Shown here in pieces: positions 1-9,700 of a stretch of 42,102 nt of DNA. The stretch lies in assembly GCA_015832175.1 (NCBI GenBank), contig WJXW01000029.1, positions 1 through 42,102 on the forward strand, written 5' to 3'. The position numbers and the translations under genes were made by a program. The notes beneath the pieces are model-generated. The model worked only from the letters and a program-made list of their open reading frames with translations, did no database searches and was not told the DNA's origin. Within the stretch, counting starts at the first letter, position 1, and each line of letters opens with the position of its first letter. This stretch comes from Paraphaeosphaeria minitans. Its lineage: Eukaryota > Ascomycota > Dothideomycetes > Pleosporales > Didymosphaeriaceae.

Positions 1-44
1 ACCTAACCCTAACCCTAACCCTAACCCTAACCCTAACCCTAACC

Positions 45-85
<41 letters not shown>

Positions 86-118
86 CCCTAACCCTAACCC
101 TAACCAACCCTAACCCTA
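1..118. repeat. Telomere, CCCTAA repeat tract (left chromosome end)
   Basis: About 19 units of CCCTAA run 5' to 3' into the chromosome, so the complementary strand ends in TTAGGG, the usual filamentous-fungal telomere repeat. The tract is perfect apart from a CCCTAAA unit near 62 and a degenerate inner edge near 105-118 (an extra CCAA, then CCCTACC). This marks the window start as a true chromosome end. Confidence 0.97.
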
Positions 119-163
119 CCTACGCACCAGCGGTTCTTCCCATCCCGACGGGCCCACCCACCC

Positions 164-244
164 CACCTCTCCCTTGCACTCACGAACGGGTTTCCTATCC
201 TACCTCTCCTATACACTTATAAACGGGTTTCCTATTCTACCTCA
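164..244. repeat. Two tandem ~38-bp subtelomeric units, second one C-to-T mutated
   Basis: Two adjacent units each read roughly ACCTCTCC...CACT...AACGGGTTTCCTAT. The first (about 164-201) has CACTCACGAAC where the second (about 202-243) has CACTTATAAAC. The differences are C-to-T and G-to-A changes at CpA/CpG sites, the pattern RIP leaves. No coding content is seen. Confidence 0.6.
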
Positions 245-419
245 AGATTTTTCCCTACTTTAACTCCCTTTAACTTATATTAGTATACTCCTTATCTAGT
301 TATAATATTATATCTCTTTTCTAAAAAAGTCCTAACTTTTCTCTACTATATAAAGTTTTATAATAAGAAGCTTATTCTTCTCTCCTTACTAAGTTTGTTT
401 TATAGTATAACTAATAACT

Positions 420-1060
420 TTAAACAACATTTAATAAGTCCATCCTATATTACTCTACATAACTTTATTTTACTTTATATAGCTTTATACCACTTTATAT
501 AACATTTAATAACTTCACCTTACATCCCTTTATAGAAAGTTATGTTACTTTATATCACTTTATACAACTTAACACTACTTTATAAACCTTTATAAAATAT
601 TTAATAACTGTACCTTATACTATTTTATAGAAAGTTATATAGTATTATATAGCTTTATATTACTTTATTACAATTTATATCACTTTATATAACTTTATTA
701 AATATCTAATAACTTTACCATATATCACTTTATATAGCTTTATAGTAATTTATATCACTTTATATAACTTAATACAACCTTATATAACTTTACTTTATAT
801 TACTTTATATACCTTTATATTACTTTATAATAATTTATATCCCTTTATATAACTTAATACAACCTTATATAACTTTATAAAATATTTAATAACTTTACTA
901 CATATTACTTTATATAGCTTTATGTCCCTTTATAATAATTTATATCCTTTTATATAACTTAACACGACCTTATATACCTGTATAGAATAGTTAATAACTT
1001 TACCTTATATTACTTTTTAAAAAGTTATATTACTTTATATTTTCTATAACTTTAGAAATA
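420..1060. repeat. Degenerate AT-rich subtelomeric satellite-like tract
   Basis: The core words CTTTATAT and TTAATAACTTTAC recur throughout. The TTAATAAC word appears near 428, 505, 602, 708, 892 and 991, giving a loose period near 100 bp (one interval is double). Each period also contains runs of the type AGCTTTATA and ACTTTATAT. No open frame of note is present. It looks like an old tandem array decayed toward TpA. Confidence 0.55.
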
Positions 1061-1394
1061 TATATTTTCCCTTTAATAAAAAATAACCCTTTAGTTTTTT
1101 TTTCTTAATTTTATAATAACTAGAAATTATTTATTATCTACTACATAGTTTAGTAATTTAGTTTTATTATTTATAAGTCCTACTTCTACTTATAAATACT
1201 ACTACTTTAATAATTTCTTTTATATTCTCTTTTTAATAGAAATATAAATTATTAATATAAAATTAAATTTAGTTTCACTCTAGTAGTTATATAATACTAT
1301 TAGTATAAACTATTTAAAGTAAAACTTATGATTACTAAATAAGTAAAAATTATTATAAGTATATAAAAAAGTATACTACTATTTAATAACTAGT
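1061..1394. other. AT-rich non-coding subtelomeric spacer
   Basis: Very AT-rich sequence with frequent TA steps and almost no CpA. No gene, RNA or clear repeat is visible. It ends abruptly at 1395, where the first copy of the duplicated helicase unit begins. Confidence 0.5.
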
Positions 1395-1694
1395 GGTAAA
1401 GTTTATAAAAAAGTAGAAATATAGTTTAATTATAATTTTATTAAATTCTAATAAGTTATAAGATAGTATCAATACTAGTACTTAGGTTTTTAGAAATTTA
1501 CTTATTTTATACAATTCCTAAACTCTTCTAGAAGACTCTAGTTTCTATTTTTTCTATAATTTCTAAAACTTACATCCTATTATACTAATATATAGTAAAG
1601 TAAAATAAAATCTATAATAGATAGGCTAACTCTACTATAATATGTACAAAGTGAGATTTTTTAAAAAATAGAAGTAAAGTACTATATTCTAGGC

Positions 1695-4600
1695 CTAATT
1701 CTTCTCTTTAAGTTTTATAATAACTCTTATAGCTACTACCATTGCATTACTAAGAAATTCGCCCCAGATACGTTCACAATGGCGCTGTCCAAGCCATACC
1801 TGGTACGCCTGGCACGAAACCTCGCACTCGCCCTGGAACCCGCACTGCCGAATGATCTCAAGCCCATCCGCAATCCCCGTTGCTGCCCTGGCCACAGGAA
1901 TCACAATGTTCGGCCACTGGCACGAGTTCGCGACGTCCTGCCCTGTCGCGCACCACTTCTGGCTCACCCAGCACCTTCGACAGCTGTGGCAGTTCCCAGC
2001 GTCGCGCACCCCTCGCCGGAACTCGTCCATGTCCCTCCCCATCATCATGGGCTGCGCCGTGCACAGCATCGTTCTGTGCTCTTGCCAGCCTGCCCGCCCC
2101 AGCACCCAGCATATCGCACACCCGGCCCGCAGCTCGTCCATGCTTGCCTCCACCTCTTGCCACTCACTCGCCGCGAGCGACTGGGCCTGCTGCCACTCGA
2201 TCCGGCCCTCACCGCATCGATCGCACCCAGCCGAGTCCATGTCACTGCACACTACCCGCTGCCCATCCATGTACTCGCTCATCTTCCCGCGCCGGCAGCC
2301 TTCGCTCTCGATGAACATGCCCATCGCGCACACGTCCACCGACGCTCCACCCTCCCGGATTCGCCTCTCCACCTCACCTGGCTCGACGATGATGACCGAG
2401 TCCGCCACCTCGCCGCTACGCCCCGCACGCCCACTCTCCTGGCAGTAGTCGATCATGCTCCATGGCATGCCTACGTGCAAGACGAACACGATGCTGGGAA
2501 AGTTAACCCCAGTACCGAGCGCTGATGTTGCCACGATGAGCCCGCCTTCGTCCAGCCAGCTGGCGAGGATCTCGGTTCGATCCAACTCGCCAGCGTGGTA
2601 GTGCTTGCAGCCCAGCGCCCCTGCCAGCATTTCGCATGCAGTCCTGCTGTGGCAGTAGATGACGCCTTTCTGGCCACCCCGCAGCTGTTCCTGCCGCCGT
2701 CGACACATGGCCAGTGCTGCCTCCATGGCCTTACCTCGCCCACACCACGACACGTAATACCGGATGTTGGGCCGCACCGTGCTGGCCCGGATGTAGGTGG
2801 CAGCTTGAATCAACATGCTTCTACCCAACACCCCCTCCAGCACGGGCGGTAGCGTCGCCGTCAGCAGTACGATCGGGCATGCAAGCACGCGCAGATTCCG
2901 CAGCTTCGCCAGCTTCGGCCGCCAATGGCTGGAGGTGATGATGAGATGGCACTCGTCAATCACCACCCGCTGCAGCTGCTTCTTATCCTTCAGCGAGCTG
3001 GCATACTTCAGGAACCCCGCGCCGCCGGCGACATCAGCACCAACCAGCATGACGGAGGCCGGGTTCGTCTCGTGGTTAACCCATTCCACGCAGTCGATAC
3101 CGCGCGCGCGGATACGCGTTGCCAGGTCCTCGATCAGCGCGCGGAACGGCACCACAACCACGGTCACGCCAGCATGGTCGAGGCAGGCCGGCACCATGAA
3201 CAGCAGACTCTTGCCTCCACCTGTGGGGAGCACGACCACCAGCGGTGTCTGACCGTTCACCATAGCGAACATGGCCTGTTCCTGCTCGTCCGACTTGAAC
3301 GATGCAGTAGCCTGGCCAAGTGCCTGCTGCATCGCTCTAGACATCGCACTCGCAGTGACACCCCCTGGTTTGGTTTTCTTCTGCGGCACGACCACGGCGA
3401 GATCATCTCTCCCTTTGTCTTGACCGTCTCCTTCTTCTTCCCATCGCCGCTTCCTGGCTGCACTGGGTCGTACCTCGTGCCCATCCACACCTAGAAACTC
3501 GTGCCAGCGCCGACTGAGCGGCCGGAAGGTCTCGATCGAACGCATGCTGAGATGCTTCACAATATCGATGGGCACGCTGTAGTTGGCCAGGCCGATCTTG
3601 GTCGTCCGCGCGCTCTGCAGCTCCAACGGGCTCTCACCGTCCTCGTCGACCTCGGGCTCTTCAATCTCACCCACCTCGTCTTGGTAACCCCGCCCAAACA
3701 CATCCCCAACCACCTCCCTACCCCGCCCAAACACATCCCCAACCACCTCCCGCCCAATCCCCACCGCCGTGTGTCGGTAGTCGAGCGTGTTCAGCGCCAC
3801 CCCCAGGTGCTTGCCCGTCTCGCGCTTCAGCACCCGCGTCAGGTGATCCGTGTGCCACGGACCCTGCTCGTTGGCCCACAGGTAGTCGGTGAAGCTGCCG
3901 CCCAGCACCTCCACGGTCAGGTACTCTTCGAACGGCTGCACGTACGCCAGGTACACAACGAGCACCTGCGAGAGCCGCGAGGGCAGGAACCTTGGGATGA
4001 CCTTGGGCTTGTCGAACTGCGACTGCGACTTGTAGTAACGGACCACCGTCATGATCTGTCCGTCCATCACGAAGAGGTTGCGGTCCTGCAGTGCTCCGTT
4101 GCGGAACCGCATCGACGTGATCTCGGTGCCCCGACCTGGCATTCCCTCGTCAATGTGGAGATTGGCAAGCTCCAGCTCCTTGAAGCGCTTGACACTGCGC
4201 AGGTACAGCTTCACGCGTGCAACGTTCCAAGTCCCATCTCCGGAGCGGAGCTTCCGACCCTGCTCGTCCTGCATCATCCGTTCGAGCATCCATCGCAAGC
4301 CATTCTCCAGGCCGTTGTTCCCGTGCGTGACAAAGGACATGCCGCGTCGTGTGCACGCGACATCGTCCTGAATCAGGTCGAGCCGGATCGGGAAACGCTG
4401 ACCGGGACTGCGGACCCAGAGCAGCTCACCCCAGAGCAGGTCCTCCAGCTCGGTCAACAGTTCTTGGGCCATCAGCTGGAAATGGTGTATAACGATGGGT
4501 CTACCGTTGAGGTAGAAGATCTTCTTATCCTCTGACCAGAAGGCGTTGCCCGCGTTGCCGGTATTCATGCCGATGAACTTGCCATAGGCCAGCAGACTAA

Positions 4601-6149
4601 GCAGCTGGCTCGTCGGGCTGAAGGACCCGTCCGCTAGGAAGCGCTTTCTCAGGTCAAGATAGTGGTCACGTTCCACCAAGCCCTGCTGTTCCCGTTGCGC
4701 GGGCGGAAGTAGGTGTTCGACACTGATCACCCGAACGCAGTACACCATCCCAGCCACTAGATACGAATAGTTCTTCGCGGTGCGCAGTCGACGTGTCTCT
4801 GAATCGAACCCAAGCACAGCAGCAAAGTGAACGAGCCCGCTCTCAAACGGACTGCGGATGTAGGTCGTCATGATGAACGTACTAAGCATCCGGCGCACTA
4901 GGACGATGTGGCCGGCTTCGTCGTTGCTGTCCAGGGCCTCCCAGAGCATGGTGGCCAGCAGCTTTTGGTCCTCTTTCCATGGGAACATCTCCCGCGCGTC
5001 CTTCATGGGATCAACTTTGACTCGGCGACCTGTGTGGGCCTCGGGCGGGCTCTCATCACTGCAGTCGCTGCTGCTGCCGTCGCCGTCGCTGCTGTCGTCG
5101 GTGCTGCTGCCCTCGCTACTCTCCGTGTCCTCGCTCTCCTTGTCCGCTTCTTCGGCGGCGACGATACGTAGGACATAGCACACGAACATCACAATGTACC
5201 CAGCATAGCGCGCCTGGCTCTCTGGGTTCTGCAGTCGGGCTATCGGCTGCTGGTGGATCTCGTTGGCCTGCGCACTCTTCACCCATCGTCGGGTCTCACG
5301 TGGTAGCGAGGACAGCCCTCGGACGCTCTGCTCCACCAGCTGCTCCACAGCCCGCGCGGCCTTCTGCAGCTTGGGCTCGTCCCGGCGCGGCAGCCGGATC
5401 GCGTGGGCAAGGTGCACGCAGTTGCGGTTCGCAAAGTGCTCTGGCCACTCTGTAAACTTCCACCAGCCTGTCTTGTCTGTCTTTGCGACTTCTGCATCCA
5501 TCACCTGCTCTTGCCGCTTCCTCTCCTCCTGCGTTCGCGCGTACTCTGCCAGAATGTCTTCCACCTCTTCTTTATGCGCCCTAGCGTCTGCTCCGCTGTC
5601 CGCTACATCGGGGACGCAAACTACAAAGTACCGCTGCCGTCCTGAAGCGGGGAAGAAAGACTGCATCTTTACCTTCTGGTAGAGCGCATCTGATCCCGTC
5701 TTGAACGCTAACCCATGACTGTTGCAGTGTAGTCGTATCTGGCCCTTGTTTCGCGTAAGATAGCTGCATGCTGGCTGCTTGCATTGGAAGCCGTCCAACG
5801 GCGCTCCTAGGACCTGGATTGGCGGTCCGCCAGCGTCTGGTAGCGTAACGCTGCCCAGCCCTTGTCTTCTCAAAAGAGCGCAGCTTTCAATGAATTTCCT
5901 CCGTTCGTTAACTGGTACACTATGCTTTTGACGGAGATGTACATCGAGATTTTCTATGCCGGCTTTGTGCTCGCTGCAGCAAAGCACGCCGTACTCCTTA
6001 ACAAAATGAATATACTTTTGTATATTAGCTTGCGCTAAGTTTTCTCCTGCTAGTTGCTGTTGCTGCTGAGAGTTCTGTTGATGTGGTGATGTTAGTACTC
6101 TGTTAGCTGGGCTTGACGCGGAAGCTCGAGCGTCCCAGCAGAACTCCAT
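1695..6149 (-). CDS. Telomere-linked RecQ-family DNA helicase, copy 1
   Basis: This is a predicted nuclear ATP-dependent RecQ-type helicase of the fungal telomere-linked class: a single intronless frame of 1484 codons read toward the telomere. Domains in order: a short poly-Q stretch (about 24-32); two OrsD-like zinc fingers (C57/C58, H71, H76; then C123, C128, H141, H145); an acidic Ser/Asp/Glu stretch (about 326-370); a central segment resembling a tyrosine recombinase (R673, K707, R792, Y857); and the RecQ core. The core shows Walker A LPTGGGKS with K980, DECH from D1065, TAT near 1099 and QESGRAGR at 1237-1244. A Cys-rich zinc-binding tail follows. The ATG at 6149 is the first in frame. 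Compared with copy 2 it has 11 extra residues at 799-820. The helicase call is firm; the role in telomere maintenance is inferred from family and position. Confidence 0.93.
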   Translation of the reverse strand: MEFCWDARASASSPANRVLTSPHQQNSQQQQQLAGENLAQANIQKYIHFVKEYGVLCCSEHKAGIENLDVHLRQKHSVPVNERRKFIESCALLRRQGLGSVTLPDAGGPPIQVLGAPLDGFQCKQPACSYLTRNKGQIRLHCNSHGLAFKTGSDALYQKVKMQSFFPASGRQRYFVVCVPDVADSGADARAHKEEVEDILAEYARTQEERKRQEQVMDAEVAKTDKTGWWKFTEWPEHFANRNCVHLAHAIRLPRRDEPKLQKAARAVEQLVEQSVRGLSSLPRETRRWVKSAQANEIHQQPIARLQNPESQARYAGYIVMFVCYVLRIVAAEEADKESEDTESSEGSSTDDSSDGDGSSSDCSDESPPEAHTGRRVKVDPMKDAREMFPWKEDQKLLATMLWEALDSNDEAGHIVLVRRMLSTFIMTTYIRSPFESGLVHFAAVLGFDSETRRLRTAKNYSYLVAGMVYCVRVISVEHLLPPAQREQQGLVERDHYLDLRKRFLADGSFSPTSQLLSLLAYGKFIGMNTGNAGNAFWSEDKKIFYLNGRPIVIHHFQLMAQELLTELEDLLWGELLWVRSPGQRFPIRLDLIQDDVACTRRGMSFVTHGNNGLENGLRWMLERMMQDEQGRKLRSGDGTWNVARVKLYLRSVKRFKELELANLHIDEGMPGRGTEITSMRFRNGALQDRNLFVMDGQIMTVVRYYKSQSQFDKPKVIPRFLPSRLSQVLVVYLAYVQPFEEYLTVEVLGGSFTDYLWANEQGPWHTDHLTRVLKRETGKHLGVALNTLDYRHTAVGIGREVVGDVFGRGREVVGDVFGRGYQDEVGEIEEPEVDEDGESPLELQSARTTKIGLANYSVPIDIVKHLSMRSIETFRPLSRRWHEFLGVDGHEVRPSAARKRRWEEEGDGQDKGRDDLAVVVPQKKTKPGGVTASAMSRAMQQALGQATASFKSDEQEQAMFAMVNGQTPLVVVLPTGGGKSLLFMVPACLDHAGVTVVVVPFRALIEDLATRIRARGIDCVEWVNHETNPASVMLVGADVAGGAGFLKYASSLKDKKQLQRVVIDECHLIITSSHWRPKLAKLRNLRVLACPIVLLTATLPPVLEGVLGRSMLIQAATYIRASTVRPNIRYYVSWCGRGKAMEAALAMCRRRQEQLRGGQKGVIYCHSRTACEMLAGALGCKHYHAGELDRTEILASWLDEGGLIVATSALGTGVNFPSIVFVLHVGMPWSMIDYCQESGRAGRSGEVADSVIIVEPGEVERRIREGGASVDVCAMGMFIESEGCRRGKMSEYMDGQRVVCSDMDSAGCDRCGEGRIEWQQAQSLAASEWQEVEASMDELRAGCAICWVLGRAGWQEHRTMLCTAQPMMMGRDMDEFRRGVRDAGNCHSCRRCWVSQKWCATGQDVANSCQWPNIVIPVARAATGIADGLEIIRQCGFQGECEVSCQAYQVWLGQRHCERIWGEFLSNAMVVAIRVIIKLKEKN
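3686..3751 (-). repeat. 33-bp in-frame minisatellite, two units (helicase copy 1)
   Basis: Units 3686-3718 and 3719-3751 differ at one base and encode GREVVGDVFGR twice. Helicase copy 2 has one unit (8706-8738). The repeat sits between candidate catalytic R792 and Y857 of the recombinase-like segment, so length variation changes the spacing between them without breaking the frame. Confidence 0.95.
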
Positions 6150-6414
6150 CGCGAATTAGTAGTAAAAAGTAATGGCTAAACCCTGCGCCACCACCATCCT
6201 ATTTTGTGAATAAGAGATGGTAGATTAGTATAAGAGGTTACGTTGAGATGAATTAGAATGAGAAAGAAATAGAAATAGCTGGGGAATAGGATTGTTTCTG
6301 CCCCTAGTCTAACGCGTTTCTGGTATCAAATCCTACCTAATTCGTTAACTCTAACCCTAACGCTAAGCCAATCTTAGCGCGTCTGTGACCACCGACGCCT
6401 CTTCCTCTTGGATA
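6150..6414. promoter_or_regulatory. Helicase 5' flank with telomere-like motif
   Basis: This is the 265 bp between the start codon of helicase copy 1 and the next unit, and presumably holds its promoter. It includes an interstitial telomere-like string CTAACCCTAACGCTAAG at about 6351-6367. No convincing TATA box was identified. The equivalent in copy 2 is 11137-11404. Confidence 0.4.
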
Positions 6415-6714
6415 GGTAAAGTTTATAAAAAAGTAGAAATATAGTTTAATTATAATTTTATTAAATTCTAATAAGTTATAAGATAGTATCAATACTAGTA
6501 CTTAGGTTTTTAGAAATTTACTTATTTTATACAATTCCTAAACTCTTCTAGAAGACTCTAGTTTCTATTTTTTCTATAATTTCTAAAACTTACATCCTAT
6601 TATACTAATATATAGTAAAGTAAAATAAAATCTATAATAGATAGGCTAACTCTACTATAATATGTACAAAGTGAGATTTTTTAAAAAATAGAAGTAAAGT
6701 ACTATATTCTAGGC

Positions 6715-9700
6715 CTAATTCTTCTCTTTAAGTTTTATAATAACTCTTATAGCTACTACCATTGCATTACTAAGAAATTCGCCCCAGATACGTTCACAAT
6801 GGCGCTGTCCAAGCCATACCTGGTACGCCTGGCACGAAACCTCGCACTCGCCCTGGAACCCGCACTGCCGAATGATCTCAAGCCCATCCGCAATCCCCGT
6901 TGCTGCCCTGGCCACAGGAATCACAATGTTCGGCCACTGGCACGAGTTCGCGACGTCCTGCCCTGTCGCGCACCACTTCTGGCTCACCCAGCACCTTCGA
7001 CAGCTGTGGCAGTTCCCAGCGTCGCGCACCCCTCGCCGGAACTCGTCCATGTCCCTCCCCATCATCATGGGCTGCGCCGTGCACAGCATCGTTCTGTGCT
7101 CTTGCCAGCCTGCCCGCCCCAGCACCCAGCATATCGCACACCCGGCCCGCAGCTCGTCCATGCTTGCCTCCACCTCTTGCCACTCACTCGCCGCGAGCGA
7201 CTGGGCCTGCTGCCACTCGATCCGGCCCTCACCGCATCGATCGCACCCAGCCGAGTCCATGTCACTGCACACTACCCGCTGCCCATCCATGTACTCGCTC
7301 ATCTTCCCGCGCCGGCAGCCTTCGCTCTCGATGAACATGCCCATCGCGCACACGTCCACCGACGCTCCACCCTCCCGGATTCGCCTCTCCACCTCACCTG
7401 GCTCGACGATGATGACCGAGTCCGCCACCTCGCCGCTACGCCCCGCACGCCCACTCTCCTGGCAGTAGTCGATCATGCTCCATGGCATGCCTACGTGCAA
7501 GACGAACACGATGCTGGGAAAGTTAACCCCAGTACCGAGCGCTGATGTTGCCACGATGAGCCCGCCTTCGTCCAGCCAGCTGGCGAGGATCTCGGTTCGA
7601 TCCAACTCGCCAGCGTGGTAGTGCTTGCAGCCCAGCGCCCCTGCCAGCATTTCGCATGCAGTCCTGCTGTGGCAGTAGATGACGCCTTTCTGGCCACCCC
7701 GCAGCTGTTCCTGCCGCCGTCGACACATGGCCAGTGCTGCCTCCATGGCCTTACCTCGCCCACACCACGACACGTAATACCGGATGTTGGGCCGCACCGT
7801 GCTGGCCCGGATGTAGGTGGCAGCTTGAATCAACATGCTTCTACCCAACACCCCCTCCAGCACGGGCGGTAGCGTCGCCGTCAGCAGTACGATCGGGCAT
7901 GCAAGCACGCGCAGATTCCGCAGCTTCGCCAGCTTCGGCCGCCAATGGCTGGAGGTGATGATGAGATGGCACTCGTCAATCACCACCCGCTGCAGCTGCT
8001 TCTTATCCTTCAGCGAGCTGGCATACTTCAGGAACCCCGCGCCGCCGGCGACATCAGCACCAACCAGCATGACGGAGGCCGGGTTCGTCTCGTGGTTAAC
8101 CCATTCCACGCAGTCGATACCGCGCGCGCGGATACGCGTTGCCAGGTCCTCGATCAGCGCGCGGAACGGCACCACAACCACGGTCACGCCAGCATGGTCG
8201 AGGCAGGCCGGCACCATGAACAGCAGACTCTTGCCTCCACCTGTGGGGAGCACGACCACCAGCGGTGTCTGACCGTTCACCATAGCGAACATGGCCTGTT
8301 CCTGCTCGTCCGACTTGAACGATGCAGTAGCCTGGCCAAGTGCCTGCTGCATCGCTCTAGACATCGCACTCGCAGTGACACCCCCTGGTTTGGTTTTCTT
8401 CTGCGGCACGACCACGGCGAGATCATCTCTCCCTTTGTCTTGACCGTCTCCTTCTTCTTCCCATCGCCGCTTCCTGGCTGCACTGGGTCGTACCTCGTGC
8501 CCATCCACACCTAGAAACTCGTGCCAGCGCCGACTGAGCGGCCGGAAGGTCTCGATCGAACGCATGCTGAGATGCTTCACAATATCGATGGGCACGCTGT
8601 AGTTGGCCAGGCCGATCTTGGTCGTCCGCGCGCTCTGCAGCTCCAACGGGCTCTCACCGTCCTCGTCGACCTCGGGCTCTTCAATCTCACCCACCTCGTC
8701 TTGGTAACCCCGCCCAAACACATCCCCAACCACCTCCCGCCCAATCCCCACCGCCGTGTGTCGGTAGTCGAGCGTGTTCAGCGCCACCCCCAGGTGCTTG
8801 CCCGTCTCGCGCTTCAGCACCCGCGTCAGGTGATCCGTGTGCCACGGACCCTGCTCGTTGGCCCACAGGTAGTCGGTGAAGCTGCCGCCCAGCACCTCCA
8901 CGGTCAGGTACTCTTCGAACGGCTGCACGTACGCCAGGTACACAACGAGCACCTGCGAGAGCCGCGAGGGCAGGAACCTTGGGATGACCTTGGGCTTGTC
9001 GAACTGCGACTGCGACTTGTAGTAACGGACCACCGTCATGATCTGTCCGTCCATCACGAAGAGGTTGCGGTCCTGCAGTGCTCCGTTGCGGAACCGCATC
9101 GACGTGATCTCGGTGCCCCGACCTGGCATTCCCTCGTCAATGTGGAGATTGGCAAGCTCCAGCTCCTTGAAGCGCTTGACACTGCGCAGGTACAGCTTCA
9201 CGCGTGCAACGTTCCAAGTCCCATCTCCGGAGCGGAGCTTCCGACCCTGCTCGTCCTGCATCATCCGTTCGAGCATCCATCGCAAGCCATTCTCCAGGCC
9301 GTTGTTCCCGTGCGTGACAAAGGACATGCCGCGTCGTGTGCACGCGACATCGTCCTGAATCAGGTCGAGCCGGATCGGGAAACGCTGACCGGGACTGCGG
9401 ACCCAGAGCAGCTCACCCCAGAGCAGGTCCTCCAGCTCGGTCAACAGTTCTTGGGCCATCAGCTGGAAATGGTGTATAACGATGGGTCTACCGTTGAGGT
9501 AGAAGATCTTCTTATCCTCTGACCAGAAGGCGTTGCCCGCGTTGCCGGTATTCATGCCGATGAACTTGCCATAGGCCAGCAGACTAAGCAGCTGGCTCGT
9601 CGGGCTGAAGGACCCGTCCGCTAGGAAGCGCTTTCTCAGGTCAAGATAGTGGTCACGTTCCACCAAGCCCTGCTGTTCCCGTTGCGCGGGCGGAAGTAGG

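Larger units (their letters stand above)
1395..6417. repeat. Tandem duplication unit, copy 1 (telomere-proximal)
   Basis: This 5.02-kb segment recurs directly downstream at 6415-11404. The offset is 5020 bp up to an indel near 3719-3751 and 4987 bp after it. Both copies start at GGTAAAGTTT and end at TAGGT, sharing GGT at the junction (6415-6417). By eye the only differences are the 33-bp in-frame repeat and A6412 versus G11399. The unit comprises about 300 bp of AT-rich 3' flank, the helicase gene and about 265 bp of 5' flank. Confidence 0.93.

Noticed and set aside
1779..5800. Many plus-strand and alternate-frame open stretches inside the helicase genes (e.g. 1779-2525, 3501-4535)
   Set aside because: They are GC-rich shadows of the helicase frame, repeated identically in the second copy, with low-complexity Pro/His/Arg-rich translations and no motifs.
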